From Vibrio fluminensis (lineage in GTDB: Bacteria > Pseudomonadota > Gammaproteobacteria > Enterobacterales > Vibrionaceae): a DNA stretch of 35,675 nt. Shown here one piece after another: positions 15,577 to 24,524 of this stretch. Made by a program: the position numbers and the translations under genes. The DNA lies in assembly GCF_015278125.1 (NCBI RefSeq), contig NZ_JADILO010000038.1, positions 1 to 35,675 of the forward strand. Reading direction: 5' to 3'. The notes below the pieces were generated by a model. The model made no database searches, was not told the origin of the DNA, and saw only the letters and a list, made by a program, of their open reading frames with translations. Within the stretch, counting starts at the first letter, position 1. Each line of letters begins with the position of its first letter.

Positions 15577-18399
15577 ATGGACAAGATAGAAGTACGCGGA
15601 GCCCGCACCCATAATCTGAAAAACATTAACCTCACCATTCCTCGCGATAAACTCATTGTTATCACTGGTTTATCCGGCTCCGGTAAATCATCCTTAGCTT
15701 TTGATACTCTGTATGCCGAAGGTCAACGTCGTTATGTAGAATCGCTTTCTGCTTATGCGCGTCAATTCCTTTCCTTAATGGAAAAGCCTGACGTTGATCA
15801 TATTGAAGGTCTATCTCCTGCGATTTCTATCGAGCAAAAGTCCACGTCTCACAACCCACGTTCAACCGTAGGTACTATCACTGAAGTCTATGACTATTTG
15901 CGTCTGCTCTATGCTCGTGTGGGAGAACCACGCTGTCCGGAACATAAGGTGCCACTCTCAGCACAAACTGTATCGCAGATGGTCGACAAAGTATTAGAAA
16001 TGCCGGAAGGCTCAAAGATGATGCTACTGGCACCTATCGTTAAAGAGCGTAAAGGTGAGCATGTTAAAACTCTAGAAAACCTTGCGGCACAAGGTTTCAT
16101 TCGCGCTCGAATTGATGGGGAGACCTGCGATCTTTCTGATCCTCCGCCGTTAGAACTACACAAAAAACACACCATTGAAGTGGTGGTCGATCGCTTTAAA
16201 GTTCGCGCTGACCTACAACAACGTCTAGCGGAATCCTTTGAAACCACACTGGAGCTTTCTGGTGGTATCGCCGTTGTCGCGCCAATGGATGGTGAGGGGG
16301 AAGAGACAGTCTTTTCCGCCAATTTCGCTTGTCCACACTGTGGTTACAGCATGCAAGAACTCGAGCCTCGCCTATTCTCATTCAATAACCCTGCAGGGGC
16401 ATGTGGCACTTGTGATGGCTTAGGTGTACAACAGTACTTTGACCCTGACCGAGTACTCCAAGACGAATCACTTAGCCTTGCTCAAGGGGCAATTCGCGGC
16501 TGGGATCAAAAGAACTACTACTACTTCCAAATGCTCAGCTCACTGGCTAAGCACTATGATTTCGACCTCAATCAGCCGTTTAACAAACTGCCGAAGAAAA
16601 TCCAAGATGTGATCCTAAAAGGCTCAGGTCGAACAGAAGTTGAGTTTAACTACATTAATGATCGTGGTGATATCCGCGTTAAACGCCATCCGTTTGAAGG
16701 GATTTTAAATACACTAGAGCGCCGCTACCGTGATACCGAATCGAACTCTGTCCGTGAAGAGCTAGCTAAGTACATCTCAACCAAATGTTGTGCAAGTTGT
16801 GATGGCAGCCGTCTGCGTTTAGAAGCGCGCAATGTGTTTATCGGTGATACCACTCTACCTGAAATTGTGGAACTCAGCATTGCCGACGCGCTAGGCTTCT
16901 TCGCCGCTCTAAAACTAGAAGGTCAACGGGCGAAAATCGCAGAGAAAGTGATGAAAGAGATCAACGATCGCCTTGAGTTCTTGGTTAACGTGGGTCTTAA
17001 CTACCTGAACCTTTCTCGCAGCGCCGAAACGCTCTCTGGCGGTGAAGCGCAACGTATTCGCCTCGCAAGCCAGATTGGTGCAGGCTTAGTCGGAGTCATG
17101 TATGTGCTTGATGAACCATCGATTGGCTTGCACCAACGTGATAACGAACGACTATTAAAAACTCTAACCCACCTACGCGATTTAGGTAATACCGTGTTAG
17201 TTGTCGAACATGATGAAGACGCAATTCGCTGCGCCGATCATGTGATTGATATTGGTCCAGGTGCGGGGGTCCATGGCGGACAAGTGGTTGCACAAGGTAC
17301 GATGGCAGAGATCCTTGAAGTCCCTGACTCGCTCACTGGTCAATACTTGTCTGGAGCAAAGAGAATTGAGATTCCAGCAAAACGTACACCATTAAATAAA
17401 AAGAAAGTGGTCGAACTCATTGGCGCGACCGGCAACAACCTCAAAGAAGTCAATTTAACCATTCCTGTGGGACTATTTAGTTGTATTACGGGGGTTTCTG
17501 GCTCAGGTAAATCAACCTTAATCAACGATACTTTCTTCAAAATTGCCCACACGCAATTAAATGGTGCAACTACAGCAATGCCTGCACCTTATAAGAAAAT
17601 CAAAGGACTCGAGCACTTTGATAAAGTCATTGATATTGACCAAAGCCCAATTGGCCGTACGCCTCGTTCAAACCCAGCCACTTACACTGGGATCTTTACA
17701 CCTATTCGTGAACTGTTCTCTGGTACACAAGAAGCGCGCTCTCGTGGCTATAAGCCAGGTCGCTTCAGCTTTAACGTTCGTGGTGGTCGCTGTGAAGCTT
17801 GCCAAGGTGATGGCGTGATTAAAGTCGAAATGCACTTCTTACCCGATGTTTATGTACCTTGTGATGTATGTAAAGGTAAGCGCTATAACCGTGAAACCTT
17901 AGAAGTACGCTACAAAGGTAAAACCATCGATGAAGTGCTAGAAATGACCGTTGAAGATGCACGACTATTCTTCGACCCTGTTCCGGTGATTGCGCGCAAA
18001 CTGCAAACCTTGATGGATGTTGGTCTTTCTTATATTCGTCTTGGTCAAGCCGCGACTACCTTGTCAGGTGGTGAAGCGCAGCGCGTGAAGCTCGCTCGCG
18101 AACTGTCTAAGCGTGATACCGGTAAGACGCTATATATCTTGGATGAGCCGACGACTGGTTTGCATTTTCATGATATTCAGCAACTACTTACTGTACTGCA
18201 TCGCCTACGTGATCACGGTAATACCGTCGTGGTTATCGAGCACAACCTCGACGTAATTAAAACGGCGGACTGGATTGTCGATTTAGGTCCGGAAGGTGGT
18301 CAAGGCGGTGGCGAGATCATTGCTCAAGGCACACCGGAAGATGTGGCGCTGGTCGAAGGTTCACATACCGCACGCTTCCTTAAACCTATGTTAAAATAG
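15577..18399 (+). CDS. uvrA: UvrA, excinuclease ABC subunit A
   Basis: Damage-recognition ATPase of nucleotide excision repair; UvrA dimers scan DNA and load UvrB. Two ABC modules are visible: Walker A GLSGSGKS (31-38) and GVSGSGKS (639-646), and signature LSGGEAQR (486-493 and 829-836). Zinc-binding cysteine pairs occur in CPHCG and CGTCDG of the first module and CEACQG and CDVCKG of the second. The length of 940 residues is typical. A LexA box lies about 65 bases upstream, so it is SOS controlled. A strong terminator follows, separating it from the pglL-like gene. Confidence 0.98.
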   Translation: MDKIEVRGARTHNLKNINLTIPRDKLIVITGLSGSGKSSLAFDTLYAEGQRRYVESLSAYARQFLSLMEKPDVDHIEGLSPAISIEQKSTSHNPRSTVGTITEVYDYLRLLYARVGEPRCPEHKVPLSAQTVSQMVDKVLEMPEGSKMMLLAPIVKERKGEHVKTLENLAAQGFIRARIDGETCDLSDPPPLELHKKHTIEVVVDRFKVRADLQQRLAESFETTLELSGGIAVVAPMDGEGEETVFSANFACPHCGYSMQELEPRLFSFNNPAGACGTCDGLGVQQYFDPDRVLQDESLSLAQGAIRGWDQKNYYYFQMLSSLAKHYDFDLNQPFNKLPKKIQDVILKGSGRTEVEFNYINDRGDIRVKRHPFEGILNTLERRYRDTESNSVREELAKYISTKCCASCDGSRLRLEARNVFIGDTTLPEIVELSIADALGFFAALKLEGQRAKIAEKVMKEINDRLEFLVNVGLNYLNLSRSAETLSGGEAQRIRLASQIGAGLVGVMYVLDEPSIGLHQRDNERLLKTLTHLRDLGNTVLVVEHDEDAIRCADHVIDIGPGAGVHGGQVVAQGTMAEILEVPDSLTGQYLSGAKRIEIPAKRTPLNKKKVVELIGATGNNLKEVNLTIPVGLFSCITGVSGSGKSTLINDTFFKIAHTQLNGATTAMPAPYKKIKGLEHFDKVIDIDQSPIGRTPRSNPATYTGIFTPIRELFSGTQEARSRGYKPGRFSFNVRGGRCEACQGDGVIKVEMHFLPDVYVPCDVCKGKRYNRETLEVRYKGKTIDEVLEMTVEDARLFFDPVPVIARKLQTLMDVGLSYIRLGQAATTLSGGEAQRVKLARELSKRDTGKTLYILDEPTTGLHFHDIQQLLTVLHRLRDHGNTVVVIEHNLDVIKTADWIVDLGPEGGQGGGEIIAQGTPEDVALVEGSHTARFLKPMLK

Positions 18400-18411
18400 T
18401 CAAAAGTAGTT

Positions 18412-18444
18412 AAACCAGCGTATCATACGCTGGTTTTGTTTTTG
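18412..18444 (+). terminator. uvrA terminator
   Basis: An 11-bp perfect stem (18412-18422 with 18426-18436, loop TCA) is followed by GTTTTT. It starts 12 bases after the uvrA stop codon. Confidence 0.85.
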
Positions 18445-18459
18445 TAGAAGTGACCCTAT

Positions 18460-20232
18460 ATGGCAACCATACACCTAACCGGAACACAGCTTGAACCTAA
18501 GGCAGCAAAACTTCCGCTAATTCGCCCTTTTTTAGCCTCCATCGGTGCTATCTATATTTTGGCGATGCATTTTTTTATGCCTAATCCGGGAGGCTCTGGT
18601 TTAGCCTTATCCTTCAATGCCAGTACTTGGCTCGCGTTTGGGAGCAGTCTCGCTATCGGTCTGTATCAAATCGGTACTGAAGGCAAACTGCGCTACAACA
18701 AACTCACCATCGTATTATTTATCTCTTGCTTGATGATGACTGCCCCTGTCCTGTATCCAGAGAGCTCCGTAGAGCTTTCGCTTAATCGGCTGACTGGGCT
18801 ATGGATGGGCTTATTACTATTTGTCATTTTGCAGCAGTTCCGTTTCAGCAATCGACAAAAACAGCGTCTATTGTGGTTCATCGTAATAGCCGTAGCGATT
18901 CAAGCCTGTTTTGGTTGGGTGCAATACCTACTGCTGCAACCAGACAATATTTTTGGCTACAACACCACCACAAACCGCCCATATGGCATTTTCCAACAGC
19001 CCAATGTGATGGCGAGTTTCCTTGCCACAGGACTAGCAATATCTGGTTATCTGCTTTCACGTCAGCCAATTAAATATCAACGCAAGTTAAGTGACGTGAC
19101 CTTGCTGTATTTGATGCCACTGCTCACCATTCCACTGCTGATCGTTTTAGCTTCTCGTACAGGCTGGCTTGGTGCGGCAATTGCGGTTGCGGCGGTACTG
19201 CCTTACCTATACCGTTTTGCCACCCATAAACGTATTGCTGGTTGGAGCCTTTCTGCGTTAATTGGGGTTATGGTGGGTCTGGTGATGCCATTGATGACCC
19301 ACTCAGACAGCAGTACAAATCTTATTGAGGCTAAGGCGAACTTCGAGAGTGCTCGCAGCTATATGTACCCGCAAGCGCTCGACATGTTTATCGAAAAACC
19401 ATTTACCGGTTATGGCTATGGTAGTTTCGAGGCTGACTATACGCTCTATACCGCCCGTCAGCATCAATTAAACCCAAGTTACCACGTCGGTTTACCGGGA
19501 ATGGATCATCCCCATAATGAACTCTTGTTCTGGGGAGTAGAAGGCGGCTTACTGCCAGTATTGGGCATTATGCTGGCAGCATTATTTATGCTGTTACGCA
19601 TGTATCAAGCCAAGCATGGCACTCGGCTGGCAATGTTTGGTTTGTTTGTTCCTATCGTCCTTCATAGTCAACTTGAGTATCCGTTCTATCACTCATTCGT
19701 ACACTGGATTACTTTTATTATTTTGCTCTATTGGGTCGATCAACGCTCCAATAGCTACCGAGAAGCGTCGTTTAGCAAACTATCGCAAATCGCCTTGCGC
19801 GTGATGAGTTTAGTTGTGCCAATCCTCACCAGCGTTTATATGGTGACGGCTTTACACAGCAATTATGTGTTGATGAAGTTTGAGCTCTCCAATCCAAAGG
19901 ATCCGCAGATATTGGAGCGCGTCAGTAACCCAATCGTATGGAAAGATCGCTATGATTGGGATGTTTACAGCACCTACCTGAATATCGGTTTGATCACTCA
20001 TAACCCTGAGTTTATTCAGCCTTATATCGATTGGTCACTGAAGATTATTAAAGATAAGCCTCGTCCTGCTTTTTACAATAACTTGATCATGGCCTATCAA
20101 GGACTTGGCGAAGATAAGAAAGCGGAACAAATTCGCAGTGAGGCAAAATTCCTCTTCCCAAAAAAAGACTTCGATAAGGTGCAATATATTGCGCCCAATA
20201 TTGATGCGCTAAAACCATCGGCAGCGCAATAA
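18460..20232 (+). CDS. PglL-type O-oligosaccharyltransferase (Wzy/WaaL family membrane protein)
   Basis: A polytopic membrane protein of 590 residues with about 10-12 hydrophobic segments. The PglL-type central region has RPYGIFQQPNVMASFLA (173-189), and the large periplasmic loop carries HPHNE (350-354), the conserved His-containing motif of Wzy_C/PglL enzymes. A soluble TPR-like C-terminal part (about 485-590) is typical of PglL and absent from WaaL. Such enzymes move lipid-linked glycan to Ser/Thr of periplasmic proteins, often type IV pilins. The V. cholerae gene in this position, next to uvrA, was reported as a functional PglL. It has its own terminator. The substrate here is unknown; pilin is a guess. 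O-antigen ligase is the main alternative but the extra C-terminus argues against it. Confidence 0.8.
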   Translation: MATIHLTGTQLEPKAAKLPLIRPFLASIGAIYILAMHFFMPNPGGSGLALSFNASTWLAFGSSLAIGLYQIGTEGKLRYNKLTIVLFISCLMMTAPVLYPESSVELSLNRLTGLWMGLLLFVILQQFRFSNRQKQRLLWFIVIAVAIQACFGWVQYLLLQPDNIFGYNTTTNRPYGIFQQPNVMASFLATGLAISGYLLSRQPIKYQRKLSDVTLLYLMPLLTIPLLIVLASRTGWLGAAIAVAAVLPYLYRFATHKRIAGWSLSALIGVMVGLVMPLMTHSDSSTNLIEAKANFESARSYMYPQALDMFIEKPFTGYGYGSFEADYTLYTARQHQLNPSYHVGLPGMDHPHNELLFWGVEGGLLPVLGIMLAALFMLLRMYQAKHGTRLAMFGLFVPIVLHSQLEYPFYHSFVHWITFIILLYWVDQRSNSYREASFSKLSQIALRVMSLVVPILTSVYMVTALHSNYVLMKFELSNPKDPQILERVSNPIVWKDRYDWDVYSTYLNIGLITHNPEFIQPYIDWSLKIIKDKPRPAFYNNLIMAYQGLGEDKKAEQIRSEAKFLFPKKDFDKVQYIAPNIDALKPSAAQ

Positions 20233-20256
20233 CCTAAGTACTCACATCGTTCAATA

Positions 20257-20284
20257 CTAAAAAAGCGGCTAACCAGCCGCTTTT
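20257..20284. terminator. Bidirectional terminator between convergent genes
   Basis: The 10-bp perfect stem AAAAGCGGCT (20261-20270) / AGCCGCTTTT (20275-20284) has loop AACC. A residues precede it and T residues follow, so it can serve both the pglL-like gene (plus) and the aminotransferase gene (minus). Confidence 0.85.
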
Positions 20285-20315
20285 CCTTTAAACTCGGGAC
20301 GATTCTCAAGCTAAC

Positions 20316-21437
20316 TTACTGAGTCAATGACTCTTCTAGCGCTCGCAAACACAGTGCGACATTTTCTTCACGCGCGCCGTAACCCATCAAACCGATGCGC
20401 CACGCTTTACCGGCTAAAGCACCAAGACCTGCGCCAATCTCAAGGTTATAGGTTTCTAGTAAATGGTTACGCACCTTCGCTTCGTCAATGCCCGCAGGTA
20501 CATAAACTGCGTTCAACTGAGGCAAACGGTACGCCTCTTCAACTACAAAGGTAAAACCTAACTTCTCTAGTCCAGTTTTTAACTTTTCATGCATCGCTTG
20601 ATGACGCAGCCAAGCATTCTCGAGTCCTTCATTTTGCAACATCACTAATGACTCATGCAGGGCGTATAAACTATTTACTGGCGCTGTATGATGATAACTG
20701 CGTTTACCTTCACCACTCCAATAACCAAGTACTAGGCTCTGATCAAGAAACCAACTTTGTACAGGAGTGGTGCGACTTTGAATTTTCTCAATTGCTTGGG
20801 GTGAAAATGTCAGAGGAGCCAAACCTGGAGTGCAAGAAAGGCATTTTTGGCTACCGGAATAAACCGCATCAAGTTGCCACTCGTCGACTTTGAGCGGCAC
20901 ACCACCAAGAGATGTTACCGTATCAACGATGGTTAACGCATTATACTGCTTGGCTAAAGCCCCCAACGCCTGCGCATCTGAAACCGCCCCGGTTGAGGTT
21001 TCAGCATGAACAAACGCAATAATTTTTGTATCTGGGTTATCTTGCAGAGCTTGAGCAACTTTATCGACAGAGACTGGAGTACCCCATTCATCGTCAACCA
21101 CAACTGCTTCTCCACCAGCACGAATCACGTTCTCACGCATACGTTCGCCAAACACTCCATTGCGACACACAATCACCTTATCGCCGGCTTCAATTAAGTT
21201 AACAAAACACGCTTCCATCCCTGCACTGCCTGGCGCAGATACAGCAATCGTGAACTCATTTTCAGTCTGGAAAGCATACTTTAGTAGTTGTTTTAGCTCA
21301 TCCATCATGCCGACAAATAGTGGGTCTAAATGCCCAACAGTTGGACGACTCAACGCTTGCAAAACTTGCGGTGAGATATCAGAAGGACCAGGTCCCATTA
21401 GGGTTCGGCGCGGTGGAATAAAGCTTTGAATTGTCAT
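20316..21437 (-). CDS. Class V aminotransferase (serine-pyruvate/alanine-glyoxylate type)
   Basis: A PLP-dependent fold-type I enzyme, probably moving an amino group between alanine, serine or glycine and glyoxylate or pyruvate. The catalytic lysine is in SGSQK (K198) and the PLP aspartate in IVDTVTSLGG (about D172). The N-terminal MGPGPSDISPQVLQALSRPTVGHLDP is typical of the AGXT/SPT/PhnW group. I start at the ATG at 21437, which has AAGGAGCGATT before it; an in-frame ATG at 21455 lies upstream of that ribosome site. The length is 373 residues. No phosphonate genes are nearby, so 2-aminoethylphosphonate transaminase is less likely. The exact substrate is not decided by sequence. Confidence 0.82.
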   Translation of the reverse strand: MTIQSFIPPRRTLMGPGPSDISPQVLQALSRPTVGHLDPLFVGMMDELKQLLKYAFQTENEFTIAVSAPGSAGMEACFVNLIEAGDKVIVCRNGVFGERMRENVIRAGGEAVVVDDEWGTPVSVDKVAQALQDNPDTKIIAFVHAETSTGAVSDAQALGALAKQYNALTIVDTVTSLGGVPLKVDEWQLDAVYSGSQKCLSCTPGLAPLTFSPQAIEKIQSRTTPVQSWFLDQSLVLGYWSGEGKRSYHHTAPVNSLYALHESLVMLQNEGLENAWLRHQAMHEKLKTGLEKLGFTFVVEEAYRLPQLNAVYVPAGIDEAKVRNHLLETYNLEIGAGLGALAGKAWRIGLMGYGAREENVALCLRALEESLTQ

Positions 21438-21660
21438 AATCGCTCCTTGCAGCATGCTTCGAAATCTTCTCAGGTTAGACCACCATAGAACAATATCTAC
21501 CTAGGGACAATTGGTCATAAGTCTATATTTTTGATTTAGAACCACTCGATCTTCACGCGTAGCCTTGTCGGCAAACCAAGGCACTCTCGCTGAACCAAGC
21601 ACCTTGAGGTTACTTGGGTGTAATTGTTACAAATTGTTGGATTGGAGGTAAAATTACCTG
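21438..21660. other. Structured intergenic DNA upstream of the aminotransferase gene
   Basis: No gene is visible. Two adjacent stem-loops lie at 21562-21582 (GCCTTG/CAAGGC) and 21594-21617 (CCAAG/CTTGG enclosing ACCT/AGGT). A GACAATTGGTC element (21508-21518) and the inverted repeat AGGTAA-AA-TTACCT (21646-21659) are also seen. If transcription of the minus-strand gene starts near 21640 the stem-loops would be in its 5' leader. I do not recognise a known riboswitch in them. Confidence 0.4.
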
Positions 21661-21689
21661 TTGACTTTGATTACATAAAACCGTTCAAT
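21661..21689 (+). promoter_or_regulatory. Predicted lysC promoter
   Basis: TTGACT (21661-21666) and TTCAAT (21684-21689) are separated by 17 bases. The predicted start site, about 21696, lies just before the first stem of the lysine riboswitch at 21699, which supports the call. The -10 element is weak. Confidence 0.6.
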
Positions 21690-21698
21690 AATTAAACA

Positions 21699-21867
21699 CA
21701 GAAGAGGAGCACTGCCTAGGTAGATGCATCGTGGAGCCGCAACTCCGATACGATTCATTGAGGGAGAGTAGTGCCGAGACATCGCTAAATTGTCGGTTTA
21801 GTGAGGTCGGTTGACTTGAGTTGACTCTCATCAACTGTCATCAGCACGGTCTGATGATGCGCTTCTG
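21699..21867 (+). promoter_or_regulatory. Lysine riboswitch (L box) of lysC
   Basis: The leader reads CAGAAGAGGAGC at its 5' end, then GGAGCCGCAACTCC, then AGTAGTGCCGAGA, and closes with CTTCTGAGG. This aligns block by block with my memory of the E. coli lysC leader (CAGAAGAGGCGC, GGAGGAGCCAGTCC, GCCGAGG, and a closing P1 strand). Stem P1 is CAGAAG (21699-21704) with CTTCTG (21862-21867). Lysine binding should lower LysC synthesis. No hairpin followed by a U run lies between the aptamer and the start codon, so translational control or mRNA decay is more likely than termination. TTCCC (21892-21896) could pair with the ribosome site GGGAG. Confidence 0.92.
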
Positions 21868-22001
21868 AGGTGAATATTATTACCAAATAACTTCCCTCTA
21901 AATATCGCACAATACTCTCTTCTCGTTCGAACACATCGAACAAAAAACAAAGGACGTTGGGTAACCCAGCAAAAATATTAGGAAGCCGTGGGAGAATCGC
22001 T

Positions 22002-23354
22002 GTGAGCTCTTTTAATGTCGCCAAATTTGGCGGTACTAGTGTCGCAAATTTTGAAGCCATGAGCCGCTGTGCGGCCATTATCGAAAATAACCCAAATACC
22101 AAACTCGTCGTTAGCAGTGCTTGTTCTGGTGTCACCAACTTATTAGTTGAATTAGCCAATGGTGTAAGCAATGCACAAGATCGTGCCGATATCTTGCAAA
22201 AAATTTCCGATATCCATGAAGCAATTCTAGCGAAACTAGAGAATGCAACAGAAACCACCAACGAGGTATATAAAATCCTCGATACAGTGACCAGTTTAGC
22301 TGAAGCCGCTTCTATACAATCAAGCCACAAATTAACGGACCATTTAGTTGCTTGTGGCGAACTTATGTCGACGCATATTCTTGCCCAGCTTATGCGAGAA
22401 CGTGGCATTAACGCCATCCGTTTTGATATTCGCCAAGTACTACGCACCGACGATAATTTTGGTAAGGCTGAGCCTGACGTCGACCAAACAGAGTTACTAG
22501 CGGCAGAAAAGCTGCTACCACTTTGCCAAGAGCATGTGGTGGTGACTCAAGGTTTTATTGGCTCCGATGAGCAAGGTAATACCACAACTCTCGGCCGCGG
22601 CGGCAGTGACTACAGTGCCGCGTTGATCGCAGAAGCAGTTAAGGCCGAAGGTTTGGAGATCTGGACTGATGTGCCAGGCATCTACACCACTGACCCGCGT
22701 ATTGCCGCCAAAGCATCACCGATTGCAGAAATCAGTTTTAGTGAAGCATCTGAAATGGCAAATTTTGGTGCTAAGATCCTTCACCCATCAACGCTAGTGC
22801 CTGCATTACGCCATGATATTCCAGTCTTTGTCGGCTCATCGAAAGAGCCAGAGAAAGGCGGAACTTGGATTCGTCATCAAGTGCAAAATTCACCGTTGTT
22901 TCGCTCACTCGCTCTGCGCTGTAACCAAACCATGGTCACATTGCGCAGCGATAAAATGTTCCATGCCTATGGTTTCCTTGCCAAAGTATTTGAGATCCTC
23001 GCTAAACACAAAGTATCGGTCGACTTAATCACCACCTCAGAGATCAGTGTTTCACTCACTTTAGATCAAACGGATACCTCAGGCGGAGCACCGCAACTTC
23101 CAGCTGCGGCTCATGCTGAATTGGAGCAATTATGTACGGTAGAGATCGAACAAAACCTCTGCTTAGTTGCTTTGATTGGTAATAACATGAGTGAAAGTCG
23201 CGGTTACGCAAAACAAGTATTTGGCACGTTGGAAGATATGAATCTACGAATGATATGCTTTGGTGCCAGCCCACATAACTTGTGCTTTTTAGTTCATGAA
23301 TCAGTGTCGCGTCAAGCGATTCAAAAGCTGCACAAAGAGTTGTTCGAAGGGTAA
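22002..23354 (+). CDS. lysC: Lysine-sensitive aspartokinase III LysC
   Basis: Phosphorylates aspartate in the first step toward lysine, threonine, methionine and diaminopimelate. The kinase motif KFGGTSV is at residues 8-14, followed by SACSGVTNLL, GRGGSDYSAAL and TDVPGIYTTDPR. C-terminal ACT domains cover about 305-450. I use the GTG at 22002 because GGGAG lies seven bases upstream and the protein then starts MSSFNVAKFGG with 450 residues, matching E. coli LysC (449). The open frame runs back to a TTG at 21957, which would read through leader sequence. It is single, under a lysine riboswitch, and ends at a bidirectional terminator. Confidence 0.96.
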   Translation: MSSFNVAKFGGTSVANFEAMSRCAAIIENNPNTKLVVSSACSGVTNLLVELANGVSNAQDRADILQKISDIHEAILAKLENATETTNEVYKILDTVTSLAEAASIQSSHKLTDHLVACGELMSTHILAQLMRERGINAIRFDIRQVLRTDDNFGKAEPDVDQTELLAAEKLLPLCQEHVVVTQGFIGSDEQGNTTTLGRGGSDYSAALIAEAVKAEGLEIWTDVPGIYTTDPRIAAKASPIAEISFSEASEMANFGAKILHPSTLVPALRHDIPVFVGSSKEPEKGGTWIRHQVQNSPLFRSLALRCNQTMVTLRSDKMFHAYGFLAKVFEILAKHKVSVDLITTSEISVSLTLDQTDTSGGAPQLPAAAHAELEQLCTVEIEQNLCLVALIGNNMSESRGYAKQVFGTLEDMNLRMICFGASPHNLCFLVHESVSRQAIQKLHKELFEG

Positions 23355-23364
23355 TAGACGAGAT

Positions 23365-23394
23365 AAAAAACCGAGCATGACGCTCGGTTTTTTT
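23365..23394. terminator. Bidirectional terminator between lysC and pilU
   Basis: The 10-bp stem AAAACCGAGC (23367-23376) / GCTCGGTTTT (23382-23391) has loop ATGAC, with an A run before and T run after. It serves the convergent lysC and pilU transcripts. Confidence 0.9.
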
Positions 23395-23409
23395 ACGTTT
23401 GCTCTTGGA

Positions 23410-24516
23410 CTAATCCATATTGATTCTGACATCCGCCAATGAATCGGACGTAACCGCTTCACCACGCAGAGTCTTAAGCATAATGCGCAAGTCATTGGCA
23501 GAGTCTGCACTAAGCAATGCATCTTCTTCAGAAATTTGATCATCCGCCACCAACTGATACAACGCCTGATCAAAGGTCTGCATACCCTGTTGCTGAGACT
23601 TGGCCATGGTCGCTTTTAACTCATGCAAGTAACCACGGCGAACTAGGTCAGCGACTCGTGGGGTATTGAGTAAGATTTCAAATGCGGCATGACGCCCCTG
23701 TCCATCCTTGTCTCGCAATAACTGCTGCCCTACAACGCCTTTTAGATTCATCGATAAATCAAACAAAAACTGTTCTCTCTTCTCTTTGGATACTAGATGC
23801 AAAATTCGCTCAAGCGCTTGATTAGCGTTATTGGCATGTAACGTTGCCATACAAAGATGCCCAGTTTCCGCAAACGCCATGGCAAACTCCATGGTTTCAC
23901 GACTGCGAATTTCACCAATTGAGATCACATCCGGAGCTTGGCGTAGCGAGTTTTTCAGTGCCACTTCATAACTTTCGGTATCTAGACCTACTTCTCGTTG
24001 AGTAACGATGCACTTTTGATGTTGATGGACAAACTCTATCGGGTCTTCGACCGTGAGGATATGTCCTGAGCTATAACTATTGCGATAACCTATCATTGCT
24101 GCCATCGTGGTCGACTTTCCCGATCCCGTTCCTCCAACCACTAAAATTAGTCCTCGCTTTGCGATGGAAAGATCTTTCAGCACCTCTGGCAAATGTAATT
24201 CACTCAGAGTCGGGATTTCGGTTTCAATTCGTCGAATTACGGCTCCGGGTAACTCACGCTGAAAAAAGGCGGAGACACGAAAACGTCCATACTCTCGCAC
24301 AATAGCGAAGTTCGCTTCTCGGCTTTCACGAAACTCATCTTGGCGGGATTCTTCCATGACAGAATCAAGTAACTGAAACACTTGCTCTGCAGATAGTCGT
24401 TCACCGATTGGCTGCAACTCACCATCAATGCGATAAAACACTGGCGCATCGACCGTAATGTAAAGATCCGAAGCTTTATGCCGCTTCATTCCTTGAAGAA
24501 TACTATCCATCGCCAT
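23410..24516 (-). CDS. pilU: PilU, accessory pilus retraction ATPase
   Basis: PilT-like ATPase that assists PilT in retracting type IV pili. Walker A is GGTGSGKS (128-135), with an Asp box (LTVEDPIEF), Walker B ISIGEIRS and a His box (HLCMATLHAN). The start is uncertain among three nearby in-frame ATGs (24522, 24516, 24510). I choose 24516 because AAGGA lies five bases before it, giving 368 residues. It starts eight bases after the pilT stop, so the two form an operon. PilU adds force to PilT-driven retraction in Vibrio and cannot usually retract pili alone. Confidence 0.94.
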   Translation of the reverse strand: MAMDSILQGMKRHKASDLYITVDAPVFYRIDGELQPIGERLSAEQVFQLLDSVMEESRQDEFRESREANFAIVREYGRFRVSAFFQRELPGAVIRRIETEIPTLSELHLPEVLKDLSIAKRGLILVVGGTGSGKSTTMAAMIGYRNSYSSGHILTVEDPIEFVHQHQKCIVTQREVGLDTESYEVALKNSLRQAPDVISIGEIRSRETMEFAMAFAETGHLCMATLHANNANQALERILHLVSKEKREQFLFDLSMNLKGVVGQQLLRDKDGQGRHAAFEILLNTPRVADLVRRGYLHELKATMAKSQQQGMQTFDQALYQLVADDQISEEDALLSADSANDLRIMLKTLRGEAVTSDSLADVRINMD

Positions 24517-24524
24517 GCCCATCC

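Noticed and set aside
21957..22001. N-terminal extension of LysC from a TTG
   Set aside because: The extension is leader RNA sequence; the GTG at 22002 has a good ribosome site and gives the family length.
21785..22447. A 220-residue minus-strand frame across the lysC leader and start
   Set aside because: It lies antisense to the lysine riboswitch and to conserved lysC codons, has no ribosome site I trust and resembles no family.
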